Shown: positions 34,260-43,664, numbered from the stretch's first letter. The stretch: 64,000 nt of DNA from Paraburkholderia graminis C4D1M (GCF_000172415.1 NZ_ABLD01000010.1:124001-188000); one strand, 5' to 3'. A program made the numbers and translations. The notes: generated by a model from the sequence alone, not told the origin.

Positions 34260-34862
34260 ATGCAAAAACGATTCAAACAACTGATGTTGCTGGCTGCCCT
34301 CGTGCCGACCTTTGCCATGGCTCAAGCACTCCAGAGCCCGGGTTCGTCGGCTCCGGCTGCTGCTGCAGCACCGGTTGATCCGGCCAAGCAGGCTGCCATC
34401 AAGGACCTGCTGGACGCAATCGACGCGCAAAAGCTCGTCGGCGCAATTGGCAATAGCGCGCAAATGCAGGCAAAGCAGCTGGTTCCGGCAATCCTGTCGG
34501 ACGCGCTGAGCGAAAACAAGACGCTGACGGACAAGCAGAAGCAGGCTTCCGTCCCGACGCTGCAAAAGAATGCAGTGCCGAAGCTGGTTGACGGCGCGGG
34601 CCAGGTGTTCGCGACGGACAGCTTCCGCCAGGACGCAATGCAAGCTCAGTACGACGCGTACGCGAAGTACTACAGCACGTCGGAAATCAAGGATCTGACT
34701 TCGTTCTACAAGAGCCCGACCGGCCGCAAGTTCATCCAGGTTCAAGACCAGGTTGGCCGCGACGTCGTCAATGGCTTGATGCAGAAGTACATGCCGCAAT
34801 CGATCAAGGCAACGCGCGACCAGGCTGACAAGGAAGTCGCTTCGGTCAAGCCGGCTAAGTAA
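34260..34862 (+). CDS. DUF2059 family exported protein
   Basis: The 200-residue protein begins MQKRFKQLMLLAALVPTFAMA, a signal peptide likely cleaved before QALQ. After an Ala/Pro linker it is all-helical. The C-terminal DUF2059 block is YAKYYSTSEIKDLTSFYKSP then TGRKFIQVQDQVGRD. The function is unknown; members are periplasmic. ATG codons at 34257 and 34260 are adjacent; the second is better spaced from AGGGAG. It follows gyrA and precedes serC, a conserved order in Burkholderia. Low codon variety (many CTG, AAG, GCA) hints at good expression. Confidence 0.85.
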   Translation: MQKRFKQLMLLAALVPTFAMAQALQSPGSSAPAAAAAPVDPAKQAAIKDLLDAIDAQKLVGAIGNSAQMQAKQLVPAILSDALSENKTLTDKQKQASVPTLQKNAVPKLVDGAGQVFATDSFRQDAMQAQYDAYAKYYSTSEIKDLTSFYKSPTGRKFIQVQDQVGRDVVNGLMQKYMPQSIKATRDQADKEVASVKPAK

Positions 34863-34958
34863 GCCCGACGCGAAAGCTGCACTGATACTGCGCTAGCGCG
34901 TCGCCCGGCGGTCTGATTCCAGGCCGCCGCGTTTGGCGGGTTAGCGGGGACAATGCGA

Positions 34959-35001
34959 TAATGGCCGTTTGCGCGAGTGCGCAAACGGCCATTACTTTTT
35001 T
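34959..35001 (+). terminator. strong rho-independent terminator with 16-bp perfect stem
   Basis: TAATGGCCGTTTGCGC (34959-34974) is followed by the loop GAGT and its exact complement (34979-34994), then C and six T. It ends the DUF2059 transcript and separates it from serC. Confidence 0.95.
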
Positions 35002-35178
35002 CGGCGGGAAATGTCCGCGCTGCAGCGGTCTGCCAGGCTGCAGCGGTCCAGTACCGCGATTCCCGCCGGCCAATAGATGTAGTCACTTTCCGGTAGTTTG
35101 TTTTCGCGGCGACCGACTCGCCGATTCGCCGACCAGCGCCCCGGCTTTTCGTGTTCGCACCGCTTTCAGGATCTCACG

Positions 35179-36261
35179 ATGCGCGTCTTTAATTTCTCCG
35201 CCGGCCCCGCGGCCATGCCCGAAGAAGTGCTGCGTCAGGCAGCCGACGAGATGCTCGACTGGCAAGGCAGCGGCATGAGCGTGATGGAAATGAGCCATCG
35301 CGGGAAAGAATTCATGTCGATCCACGAGGAAGCGCTCGTCGATCTGCGCGAATTGCTGGCCGTGCCGGCGAGCCATCGGATTCTGTTTCTGCAAGGCGGC
35401 GGTCTCGGCGAAAACGCGATCGTGCCGATGAACCTGCTTGGCTCCAAGCCGCGCGCCGATTTCGTCGTCACCGGGTCGTGGTCGCAAAAGTCCTTCAAGG
35501 AAGCGCAGAAATACGGCACCGTGCACGTCGCCGCGAGCGGCCAGACGGCGGACGGCTTCACGCGCGCGCCGGCATTTTCCGAGTGGCAATTGTCGGACGA
35601 CCCGGCTTATGTGCATCTGTGCACGAACGAGACGATCCACGGCGTCGAGACATTCGAGATTCCCGACCTCGGCAACATCCCGCTAGTGGCGGACGCGTCG
35701 TCGCACATCCTGTCGCGTCCCATGGACATCGCCAAATACGGCGTGCTGTTCGGCGGCGCGCAGAAGAACATCGGCATGGCCGGCGTCACGGTGGTGATCG
35801 TGCGCGAGGACATGCTGGAGCGCGCCATGCCCATCTGCCCGTCGGCGTTCGAATGGAAGACGGTCGCCGAAAACAATTCGATGTACAACACGCCGCCCAC
35901 CTACGCGATCTACATCGCGGGGCTCGTGTTCAAATGGTTGAAAAAGCAGGGCGGCCTCGCTGCGATGGAAGCGCGCAATGTCGAAAAGTCGAAGCTGTTG
36001 TACGACGCAATCGACTCGAGCAGCTTCTATCTGAACAAGGTCGAGCGTGGCTCGCGCTCGCGGATGAACGTACCGTTTTTCCTCGCCGACGAGTCGCGCA
36101 ACGAAGATTTCCTTGCCGGCGCGAAAGCGCGGGGAATGGTGCAGCTCAAGGGCCACAAGTCCGTCGGCGGCATGCGGGCGTCGATTTATAACGCGGTCCC
36201 GCTCGAAGGCGTCAAAGCGCTTGTCGAATACATGAAGGAATTCGAACGCCACAGCGCCTGA
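35179..36261 (+). CDS. serC: phosphoserine aminotransferase
   Basis: SerC transfers the amino group of glutamate to 3-phosphohydroxypyruvate in serine synthesis and also acts in pyridoxal phosphate synthesis. The 360-residue class V aminotransferase opens with MRVFNFSAGPAAMPEEVL. The PLP lysine is Lys196 in FGGAQKNIGMAG, with DASSHILSRP just before it. The ATG at 35179 follows AGGA. It is the first gene of the serC-pheA-hisC-tyrA-aroA-cmk-rpsA run. Confidence 0.97.
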   Translation: MRVFNFSAGPAAMPEEVLRQAADEMLDWQGSGMSVMEMSHRGKEFMSIHEEALVDLRELLAVPASHRILFLQGGGLGENAIVPMNLLGSKPRADFVVTGSWSQKSFKEAQKYGTVHVAASGQTADGFTRAPAFSEWQLSDDPAYVHLCTNETIHGVETFEIPDLGNIPLVADASSHILSRPMDIAKYGVLFGGAQKNIGMAGVTVVIVREDMLERAMPICPSAFEWKTVAENNSMYNTPPTYAIYIAGLVFKWLKKQGGLAAMEARNVEKSKLLYDAIDSSSFYLNKVERGSRSRMNVPFFLADESRNEDFLAGAKARGMVQLKGHKSVGGMRASIYNAVPLEGVKALVEYMKEFERHSA

Positions 36262-36336
36262 GTGCTTCGGCATTCGGCGCGCGTATCCTTTCAGCATGCA
36301 TTTTTGCAGCAGCTACCGGCAGGACCGTTTTCACGC

Positions 36337-37419
36337 ATGGACGACGAACTCAATAATCGACTCAAGCCGCTTCGCGAACGCATCGACGCGCTCGACGCGC
36401 AGTTGATCGCGCTTCTCAATCAGCGCGCCGCGGTGGCGCTGGAAGTGGGCGAGGTCAAGAAGCATTTCAACGCGCCGGTGTTTCGGCCCGAGCGCGAACA
36501 GCAGGTGATCGCGCGTCTGCAGGACATGAGCGAAGGGCCGCTCGCGAGCGAGCACATCAGCGCAATCTGGCGCGAGATCATGGCCGCCAGCCGCGCGCTC
36601 GAAAAGACCATCAAGGCGGCGTATCTCGGGCCGGTCGGCACGTACAGCGAGCAGGCCATGCACGAGTACTTCGGCCAGTCGATCGAGGGTCTGCCATGCC
36701 CGTCCATCGACGAAGTATTCCGCTCCGTCGAGGCGGGCGCTGCCGAATTCGGCGTCGTGCCCGTCGAGAATTCGACCGAAGGCGCGGTGTCGCGCACGCT
36801 CGATCTGCTGTTGCAAACGCAACTGACCATCGGCGGCGAACTTGCGTTGCCGATTCATCACAATCTGCTGACGCTGAACGGCGGCCTGACCGGCGTCACG
36901 CGCGTTTGCGCGCACGCGCAGGCGCTCGCCCAATGTCAGCGCTGGCTCGCGACGAATGCGCCGCATCTGGAACGCCAGGCGGTATCGAGCAACGCGGAAG
37001 CGGCGCGCATGGCGGCGGAAGATCCGAGCGTCGCGGCCATCGCCGGCGATCGCGCGGCGACTCACTACGGTTTGCAGGTCGCCTACGCGCTGATTCAGGA
37101 CGATCCGCACAACCGCACGCGCTTCGTCATGATCGGCAAGGAGCGCACCGGCGCGAGCGGCAATGACCAGACGTCGCTGATCGTGTCGGTGCCGAACGAG
37201 CCGGGCGCGGTATTCAAGCTGCTGGAGCCGCTCGCGCGCCATAGCGTGTCGATGACGCGCTTCGAATCGCGGCCCGCGCGCGTGGGCACGTGGGAGTACT
37301 ACTTCTACATCGACGTCGAAGGCCATCGCGACGATCCCGCAGTGGCCGCCGCGCTGACCGAGCTCGGTGAGAAGGCAGCATTCCTGAAGATTCTGGGCTC
37401 GTATCCGCGCGCCCGCTAA
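36337..37419 (+). CDS. pheA: bifunctional chorismate mutase / prephenate dehydratase
   Basis: PheA converts chorismate to prephenate and then to phenylpyruvate, the committed route to phenylalanine. Three domains are visible in 360 residues: chorismate mutase (1-90; LRERIDALDAQLIALLNQRA), prephenate dehydratase (about 93-270; AYLGPVGTYSEQAMHEYFG and the NSTEG catalytic loop) and a C-terminal ACT domain for phenylalanine feedback (about 283-358), containing ESRPARVGTWEYYFYID. The ATG at 36337 is chosen; it lies 75 bp after serC. Confidence 0.97.
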   Translation: MDDELNNRLKPLRERIDALDAQLIALLNQRAAVALEVGEVKKHFNAPVFRPEREQQVIARLQDMSEGPLASEHISAIWREIMAASRALEKTIKAAYLGPVGTYSEQAMHEYFGQSIEGLPCPSIDEVFRSVEAGAAEFGVVPVENSTEGAVSRTLDLLLQTQLTIGGELALPIHHNLLTLNGGLTGVTRVCAHAQALAQCQRWLATNAPHLERQAVSSNAEAARMAAEDPSVAAIAGDRAATHYGLQVAYALIQDDPHNRTRFVMIGKERTGASGNDQTSLIVSVPNEPGAVFKLLEPLARHSVSMTRFESRPARVGTWEYYFYIDVEGHRDDPAVAAALTELGEKAAFLKILGSYPRAR

Positions 37420-37506
37420 CAACACTGCCACGCGGCGGGCAAGCGCGAGTCAGGCAGTATGCCGACGCGCTCGCCGCGACTTTTCCAATAATCGTTCGGA
37501 GATTTC

Positions 37507-38619
37507 ATGACAACGTCCTTCGGTCCTTCTTACGTGCGCGCCATAGCGCCTTACATCGCCGGCAAGCCGATTTCGGAAGTCGCGCGCGAGTTCGGGCTGG
37601 ACGAAGCGAAGATCGTGAAACTGGCGTCGAACGAGAATCCGCTCGGCATGCCCGAGTCGGCTCAACGCGCGATGGCGCAGGCGGCGAGCGAGTTGGGCCG
37701 CTATCCCGATGCGAACGCGTTCGAACTGAAGACCGCGTTGAGCGAGCGCTACGGCGTGCCGTCGGACTGGATCACGCTCGGCAACGGCAGCAACGACATT
37801 CTCGAAATTGCCGCGCACGCGTTCGTCGAAAAAGGCCAGGCGATTATTTACGCGCAGTACTCGTTCGCGGTCTATGCGCTTGCCACGCAGGGTCTTGGCG
37901 CGCGCGCGATCGTCGTGCCGGCCGTCAAGTACGGCCACGATCTGGACGCGATGCTCGCCGCGATCACCGACGACACCCGTTTGATTTTCGTCGCCAATCC
38001 GAATAACCCGACCGGCACATTTATCGAAGGTCCGAAGCTCGAAGCGTTTCTCGACAAGGTGCCGCGCCACGTGGCCGTGGTGCTGGACGAGGCGTACACG
38101 GAATATCTGCCGGCAGAAAAGCGCTACGACTCGATCGAGTGGGTGCGCCGATATCCGAACCTGCTGGTGTCGCGTACGTTCTCGAAGGCGTTCGGCCTTG
38201 CAGGCTTGCGCGTCGGCTTCGCGATCGCGCAGCCCGAGTTGACCGATCTGTTGAACCGTCTGCGCCAGCCGTTCAATGTGAACACGCTCGCGCAAGCTGC
38301 GGCGATTGCCGCGCTCAACGACCAGGCGTTCCTCGAAAAGACCGCGGCGCTGAACGCGCAGGGCTATCGTCGTCTGACAGAAGCGTTCGACAAACTCGGC
38401 CTCGAATACGTGCCGTCTGACGGCAACTTCGTGCTGGTGCGCGTCGGCAACGACGACGCGGCGGGCAATCGCGTGAATCTCGAATTGCTGAAGCAGGGCG
38501 TGATCGTGCGTCCAGTCGGGAACTACGGTTTGCCGCAGTGGCTGCGCGTGACCATCGGGCTGCCGCAAGAAAACGAAGCGTTCATCGCCGCGCTCGAAAA
38601 AACCCTCGCCACCGTCTAG
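37507..38619 (+). CDS. hisC: histidinol-phosphate aminotransferase family (aromatic cluster copy)
   Basis: This 370-residue class I/II PLP aminotransferase has the HisC features KLASNENPLG near the N-terminus, NPNNPTGT, and the PLP lysine 227 in RTFSKAFGLAGLRVGF. Copies of hisC placed between pheA and tyrA often also act as aromatic aminotransferases on phenylpyruvate or hydroxyphenylpyruvate or prephenate. This location therefore suggests a role in phenylalanine and tyrosine synthesis; a dedicated hisC may exist in the histidine operon elsewhere. That role is inference from context. Confidence 0.93.
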   Translation: MTTSFGPSYVRAIAPYIAGKPISEVAREFGLDEAKIVKLASNENPLGMPESAQRAMAQAASELGRYPDANAFELKTALSERYGVPSDWITLGNGSNDILEIAAHAFVEKGQAIIYAQYSFAVYALATQGLGARAIVVPAVKYGHDLDAMLAAITDDTRLIFVANPNNPTGTFIEGPKLEAFLDKVPRHVAVVLDEAYTEYLPAEKRYDSIEWVRRYPNLLVSRTFSKAFGLAGLRVGFAIAQPELTDLLNRLRQPFNVNTLAQAAAIAALNDQAFLEKTAALNAQGYRRLTEAFDKLGLEYVPSDGNFVLVRVGNDDAAGNRVNLELLKQGVIVRPVGNYGLPQWLRVTIGLPQENEAFIAALEKTLATV

Positions 38620-38670
38620 GCGGCGAATTCTGACCCGCGCGCCCGTCTATATGAGCGGCGCGCTTTTTGT

Positions 38671-39612
38671 GTGACCGACGTGGCCGCGTTTTCTTTTGAC
38701 AAGCTGGTGATTTTCGGTGTCGGCCTGATCGGCGGATCGCTTGCGCGCGCGCTGCGCGAGCGCGGCGAAGCCGACGGGGCGCGCACGGTAATCGGTGTGG
38801 GCCGTTCGGCTGCGTCGAGCGCGCGTGCGCTGGAACTGGGCGTGATCGACGGCGCCGCCGCATTAAACGACGACGCGGCGTTGCGCAACGCGCTTGCTGG
38901 CGCTGACCTCGTGCTGCTCGCAGCGCCCGTCGCGCAGACCCAGCCGCTGCTCGAGCGCATCGCGCCGTTTCTCGACGCGAACACCATCGTGACCGATGCC
39001 GGTAGCACCAAGTCCGACGTCGTGGCCGCGGCTCGTGCCGCGCTCGGTGCGCGCATCGGGCAGTTCGTGCCGGGGCATCCAATCGCCGGCCGCGAGTCGA
39101 GCGGCGTCGAGGCCGCGTTGCCCGACCTGTACGTCGGCCGCAATGTCGTGCTGTGTCCGTTGCCGGAAAATGCACCGCATACCGTCGAGCGTGTGGCGGC
39201 GATGTGGCGCGCGACCGGCGCACTCGTGCGCGACATGGCGCCCGGCCAGCACGACCAGGTGTTTGCGTCGGTCAGTCATTTGCCGCATGTGTTGTCGTTC
39301 GCGCTCGTCGAGCAGATTCTGAATTCGCCCGATGCCGCGTTGAAGTTTTCTTTTGCCGCGGGCGGTTTTCGCGACTTCACGCGCATTGCGGCGTCGAGTC
39401 CCGAAATGTGGCGCGACGTCTGCGTCGCGAATCGCGCCGCACTGCTCGACGAACTCGACGCCTACACGGCGGTGCTCGCGCGGCTGCGCACCGCAATTGA
39501 AGCTGGCGACGGCGCGGCGCTCGAAGCCGTATTCGCGCGCTCGCGCGTGGCGCGCACAGAGTGGCAGGAACAACGCGCGGGCGGCGCCGCGCAAGGCGAC
39601 GCATCGAAATAG
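38671..39612 (+). CDS. tyrA: prephenate/arogenate dehydrogenase
   Basis: TyrA oxidatively decarboxylates prephenate on the route to tyrosine. The 313-residue protein starts with a GTG at 38671 (no ATG is in frame nearby) and has the NAD fold IFGVGLIGGSLARALRERG, the TDAGSTKSDV loop, and the family motif GHPIAGRESSGVEAA (catalytic His). HLPHVLSFALVE is also typical. There is no ACT domain. It sits 51 bp after hisC and 33 bp before aroA. Confidence 0.95.
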   Translation: MTDVAAFSFDKLVIFGVGLIGGSLARALRERGEADGARTVIGVGRSAASSARALELGVIDGAAALNDDAALRNALAGADLVLLAAPVAQTQPLLERIAPFLDANTIVTDAGSTKSDVVAAARAALGARIGQFVPGHPIAGRESSGVEAALPDLYVGRNVVLCPLPENAPHTVERVAAMWRATGALVRDMAPGQHDQVFASVSHLPHVLSFALVEQILNSPDAALKFSFAAGGFRDFTRIAASSPEMWRDVCVANRAALLDELDAYTAVLARLRTAIEAGDGAALEAVFARSRVARTEWQEQRAGGAAQGDASK

Positions 39613-39645
39613 CCGCGTCGAAATAACCGGAAACTGGACTCAATC

Positions 39646-40950
39646 ATGGAATTCCTCGATCTCGGACCATTTTCTCGTGCGTCCGGCACGGTTCGTCTGC
39701 CTGGCTCGAAAAGCATTTCGAACCGGGTGCTGCTGCTCGCCGCGCTCGCCGAAGGCGAAACGACGATCACGAACCTGCTCGATTCCGACGACACGCGCGT
39801 CATGCTCGACGCGCTCGAGAAACTCGGCGTGCGTCTGAAGCGCGAAGGCGATACGTGCGTCGTGACCGGCACGCGCGGCGCGTTCACCGCGCGCACGGCC
39901 GATCTCTTTCTCGGCAACGCCGGCACGGCGGTTCGCCCGCTGACGGCGGCGCTCGCCGTGAATGGCGGCAATTACCGCATCCACGGCGTGCCGCGCATGC
40001 ACGAGCGGCCGATCGGCGATCTCGTCGACGGGCTGCGGCAGATCGGCGCGAGAATCGACTACGAGGAAAACGAGGGCTATCCGCCGCTGCGCATCCGCCC
40101 CGGGCAGATTTCCGCCGAGGCGCCGATCCGCGTGCGCGGCGACGTCTCGAGTCAATTCCTCACGTCGCTTCTGATGACGCTGCCGCTCGTGCGCACCGCA
40201 AGCGGCGTGACCACCGTTCAGGTAGACGGCGAACTGATCTCGAAGCCCTATATCGAGATCACGATCAAGCTGATGGCGCGTTTCGGCATCGACGTTGAGC
40301 GCAATGGCTGGCATCAGTTCGTCGTGCCGGCAGGACAGCGCTATCAGTCGCCGGGCACGATCATGGTGGAAGGCGATGCGTCGTCGGCGTCTTATCTGCT
40401 CGCGGCCGGAGCGCTCGGCGGCGGGCCGGTGAAAGTCGAAGGCGTCGGCCGTTCGAGCATTCAGGGCGACGTCGGCTTCGCGGACGCGCTCATCAGAATG
40501 GGCGCGAACCTGCAAATGGGCGACGACTGGATCGAAGTGCGCGGCGTCGGCACCGACCACGGCAAGCTCGACCCGATCGACATGGACTTCAACCTGATTC
40601 CGGACGCCGCGATGACTATCGCGGTCGCCGCGCTGTTCGCCGACGGTACGACCACGCTGCGCAACATCGCGAGCTGGCGCGTGAAAGAGACCGACCGGAT
40701 CGCGGCCATGGCGACGGAACTTCGCAAGGTCGGCGCAAAAGTCGAGGAGGGCGAAGACTTCCTGATGGTCACGCCGCCTGAAAAGCTGATCCCGAACGCG
40801 TCGATCGACACGTACGACGATCACCGCATGGCGATGTGTTTTTCGCTCGTGAGCCTGGGCGGCGTGCCGGTGCGGATCAACGACCCGAAGTGCGTCGCCA
40901 AGACATTCCCCGATTATTTCGAGCGCTTCACCGCGCTCACTCACCCTTGA
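39646..40950 (+). CDS. aroA: 3-phosphoshikimate 1-carboxyvinyltransferase (EPSP synthase)
   Basis: AroA joins phosphoenolpyruvate to shikimate 3-phosphate in the shikimate pathway. The 434-residue protein has PGSKSISNRVLLLAALAEG (substrate-binding Lys in SKSISNR), the GNAGTAVRPLTAALAV loop with Gly96-type positions, and SSQFLTSLLM. The C-terminal block DTYDDHRMAMCFSL is also conserved. The GNAGTAVRP loop follows the class I, glyphosate-sensitive pattern. It is placed between tyrA and cmk as in many betaproteobacteria. Confidence 0.97.
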   Translation: MEFLDLGPFSRASGTVRLPGSKSISNRVLLLAALAEGETTITNLLDSDDTRVMLDALEKLGVRLKREGDTCVVTGTRGAFTARTADLFLGNAGTAVRPLTAALAVNGGNYRIHGVPRMHERPIGDLVDGLRQIGARIDYEENEGYPPLRIRPGQISAEAPIRVRGDVSSQFLTSLLMTLPLVRTASGVTTVQVDGELISKPYIEITIKLMARFGIDVERNGWHQFVVPAGQRYQSPGTIMVEGDASSASYLLAAGALGGGPVKVEGVGRSSIQGDVGFADALIRMGANLQMGDDWIEVRGVGTDHGKLDPIDMDFNLIPDAAMTIAVAALFADGTTTLRNIASWRVKETDRIAAMATELRKVGAKVEEGEDFLMVTPPEKLIPNASIDTYDDHRMAMCFSLVSLGGVPVRINDPKCVAKTFPDYFERFTALTHP

Positions 40951-40984
40951 TTCGCTACGAATCGCCTGACGTGCGACCTTTTCG

Positions 40985-41668
40985 ATGAAACCGATCCGTC
41001 CCTTTCACCAGACGCCCGTCATTACAATCGACGGCCCCAGTGCCTCCGGCAAAGGCACCGTGGCCGCGCTGGTCGCCGCGAGCCTCGGCTTTCACCTGCT
41101 CGACAGCGGCGCGCTGTACCGGCTCGCGGCGCTCGCGAGCATCCGCTACAACGTCGCGGCAGACGACGTCGACGCGCTTGTAAAGCTGATCGACGACCTG
41201 CATATCACGTTTCGCGAGGGTTTGGCGCAACTCGACGGTGTCGATGTCTCGGCGGAAATTCGCGCGGAGGAAGTCGGCAGCCGTGCGTCGGCGATCGCCG
41301 TGCACGCGCCGGTGCGCGCCGCTCTGGTGGCGCGCCAACGGGCTTTTCGTAAGGAACCGGGGCTGGTCGCGGACGGTCGCGACATGGGCACCGTCATCTT
41401 CCAGGACGCCGTTCTGAAGGTGTTCATGACCGCCAGCGTGGAGGCCCGCGCGGCGCGGCGGCATAAGCAATTGATACAAAAAGGCTTTTCTGCTAATATT
41501 GATGACTTGCTCCGGGATTTGCGCGAGCGTGACGAGCGCGACAGTCAGCGCTCAGCCGCGCCGCTTAAGCCCGCAGCGGATGCAAAACTGCTCGACACGT
41601 CCGCCTTGTCGGTCGATCAGGCGGTCGAGCAGGTGGTGCAATGGTACGAAGCCCTGGTCCATGCGTGA
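40985..41668 (+). CDS. cmk: cytidylate kinase
   Basis: Cmk phosphorylates CMP and dCMP. The 227-residue P-loop protein has TIDGPSASGKGTVAALVAAS (20 residues, Walker A at about 13-23), GFHLLDSGALYRLAAL, and the DGRDMGTVIFQDAVLKVFM region before a lid with paired arginines (LRDLRERDERDSQRSAAPLK, 20 residues). It lies 34 bp after aroA and directly upstream of rpsA, a pairing conserved in many proteobacteria. Confidence 0.96.
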   Translation: MKPIRPFHQTPVITIDGPSASGKGTVAALVAASLGFHLLDSGALYRLAALASIRYNVAADDVDALVKLIDDLHITFREGLAQLDGVDVSAEIRAEEVGSRASAIAVHAPVRAALVARQRAFRKEPGLVADGRDMGTVIFQDAVLKVFMTASVEARAARRHKQLIQKGFSANIDDLLRDLRERDERDSQRSAAPLKPAADAKLLDTSALSVDQAVEQVVQWYEALVHA

Positions 41669-41750
41669 TTGATTGCCTGACGCATGGCTGCCATGAAGCA
41701 TGGCTCTCGCCGAACAGGCGGCCGCGGTCGTAGTTTCATTGATTGCTGGT

Positions 41751-41771
41751 GCTTCGCGATGGTCGCGAAGC
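41751..41771 (+). promoter_or_regulatory. 9-bp hairpin in the cmk-rpsA intergenic leader
   Basis: GCTTCGCGA-TGG-TCGCGAAGC is a perfect inverted repeat about 100 nt upstream of rpsA. There is no T-run after it, so it is more likely part of the rpsA leader than a terminator. Autogenous control of rpsA through leader hairpins is known in other proteobacteria. Confidence 0.5.
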
Positions 41772-41874
41772 GTTGTATTAACCCTTTAACCCCGCGTGGC
41801 ATTCGCATTCTTGCCGTAGTTGCTGACCGTCCGGCCAGCCGGGCAGCGCGAGAACCATGCAAATTTCGATTTTT

Positions 41875-43590
41875 ATGTCCGACCTGCAAACCTCTACCCC
41901 GAATACCGAATCTTTTGCGGCTCTGTTCGAAGAGTCGCTGACCAAGCAAGACATGCGCGCCGGCGAAGTGATCTCCGCCGAAGTCGTGCGTGTCGACCAC
42001 AACTTCGTGGTCGTCAACGCTGGTCTCAAGTCCGAAGCCTACATCCCGCTCGAAGAGTTCCTGAATGACGCGGGCGAGGTAGAAGTGCAGGCGGGCGACT
42101 TCGTTTCCGTCGCGATCGACGCGCTGGAAAACGGCTATGGCGACACGATCCTGTCGCGCGACAAGGCGAAGCGTCTGGCTTCGTGGCTGTCGCTGGAAAA
42201 GGCTCTCGACAACAACGAACTCGTGACCGGCACGATCACGGGCAAGGTCAAGGGCGGCATGACCGTGATGGTCAACGGCATCCGCGCGTTCCTGCCGGGT
42301 TCGCTGGTCGACACGCGTCCGGTCAAGGACACGACCCCGTACGAAGGCAAGACGCTGGAATTCCGCGTCATCAAGCTCGACCGCAAGCGTAACAACGTCG
42401 TGCTGTCGCGCCGCGCCGTGATCGAAGCAACCCAGGGCGAAGAGCGCGCGAAGCTGCTCGAAACGCTGAAGGAAGGCGCGATCGTGGAAGGCGTGGTCAA
42501 GAACATCACCGACTACGGCGCGTTCGTGGACCTCGGCGGTATCGACGGCCTGCTGCACATCACCGACATCGCATGGCGTCGCGTGCGTCACCCGAGCGAA
42601 GTGCTGTCGGTTGGCCAGGAAGTTACCGCGAAGATCCTCAAGTTCGACCAGGAAAAGAACCGCGTTTCGCTCGGTATCAAGCAACTGGGCGACGATCCGT
42701 GGGAAGGCATCTCGCGCCGTTACCCGTCGGGCACGCGTCTGTTCGGTAAGGTCACCAACATCACCGACTACGGCGCATTCGTCGAAGTGGAATCGGGCAT
42801 CGAAGGCCTCGTCCACGTGTCGGAAATGGACTGGACGAACAAGAACGTTGCACCGTCGAAGGTTGTGCAACTGGGCGATGAAGTCGAAGTCATGGTTCTC
42901 GAAATCGACGAAGACCGCCGCCGTATCAGCCTCGGCATGAAGCAGTGCAAGCCGAACCCGTGGGACGACTTCAGCCGCAACTTCAAGAAGGGCGACAAGC
43001 TGCAAGGCGCAATCAAGTCGATCACCGACTTCGGCGTCTTCATCGGTCTGCCGGGCGGCATCGACGGTCTGGTTCACCTGTCGGACCTGTCGTGGTCGGA
43101 AACGGGCGAAGAAGCCGTTCGCAAGTACAAGAAGGGCGACGAAGTGGAAGCGATTGTTCTCGGCATCGACGTCGAGAAGGAACGCATTTCGCTGGGTATC
43201 AAGCAGCTCGAAGGCGACCCGTTCAGCAACTTCGTTGCAATGAACGACAAGGGTTCGATCGTCGACGGCGTGGTCAAGACGGTGGACGCGAAGGGTGCAG
43301 TGGTTCAGTTGTCGACGGAAGTCGAAGGCTACCTGCGCGCTTCGGAAATCGCACAAGACCGCGTGGAAGATGCTCGCAACGTGCTGAAGGAAGGCGACAA
43401 GGTCAACGCGATGATCATCAACATCGATCGAAAGTCGCGTGGCATCAACCTGTCGATCAAGGCGAAGGACTCGGCTGAGCAACAGGAAGCGATCCGCGGC
43501 CTGGCTTCGTCGGATTCCAGCGCGGCTGCTACCGGCACGACGAACCTCGGCGCGCTGCTGAAGGCCAAGCTCGACGGCCAGAACCAGTAA
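41875..43590 (+). CDS. rpsA: 30S ribosomal protein S1
   Basis: S1 brings mRNA to the 30S subunit. The 571 residues contain six S1 OB-fold domains, the later ones sharing the ITDYGAFVD / ITDFGVFIGL pattern and GLLHITDIAW, GLVHVSEMDW and GLVHLSDLSW. The start is taken at MSDLQTSTPNTESFA (41875), matching the family N-terminus; an in-frame ATG at 41857 would add six residues. Neither start has a Shine-Dalgarno, as is common for rpsA, whose leader is recognised by S1 itself. The codon use is strongly biased (AAG, GAA, CTG, GTC), fitting high expression. Confidence 0.97.
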   Translation: MSDLQTSTPNTESFAALFEESLTKQDMRAGEVISAEVVRVDHNFVVVNAGLKSEAYIPLEEFLNDAGEVEVQAGDFVSVAIDALENGYGDTILSRDKAKRLASWLSLEKALDNNELVTGTITGKVKGGMTVMVNGIRAFLPGSLVDTRPVKDTTPYEGKTLEFRVIKLDRKRNNVVLSRRAVIEATQGEERAKLLETLKEGAIVEGVVKNITDYGAFVDLGGIDGLLHITDIAWRRVRHPSEVLSVGQEVTAKILKFDQEKNRVSLGIKQLGDDPWEGISRRYPSGTRLFGKVTNITDYGAFVEVESGIEGLVHVSEMDWTNKNVAPSKVVQLGDEVEVMVLEIDEDRRRISLGMKQCKPNPWDDFSRNFKKGDKLQGAIKSITDFGVFIGLPGGIDGLVHLSDLSWSETGEEAVRKYKKGDEVEAIVLGIDVEKERISLGIKQLEGDPFSNFVAMNDKGSIVDGVVKTVDAKGAVVQLSTEVEGYLRASEIAQDRVEDARNVLKEGDKVNAMIINIDRKSRGINLSIKAKDSAEQQEAIRGLASSDSSAAATGTTNLGALLKAKLDGQNQ

Positions 43591-43596
43591 TTGAGG

Positions 43597-43664
43597 AACG
43601 CCCCCAGCCTGCCGTTCGCGGCAGGTTCCCCAACGGGGAAGTCTTGGGGGTGGCTCGGCGTTTT
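43597..43664 (+). promoter_or_regulatory. three-way-junction RNA element between rpsA and ihfB
   Basis: The sequence folds by exact complementarity into an outer stem CCCCCA (43601-43606) with TGGGGG (43645-43650), enclosing hairpin CCTGCCG-TTCG-CGGCAGG (43608-43625) and hairpin TTCCCC-AAC-GGGGAA (43626-43640). A competing pair AACGCC (43597-43602) with GGCGTT (43657-43662) followed by TTT could form instead and would act as a terminator-like stem. It is well placed to set the ratio of rpsA to ihfB expression. No known family was recognised. Confidence 0.6.
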
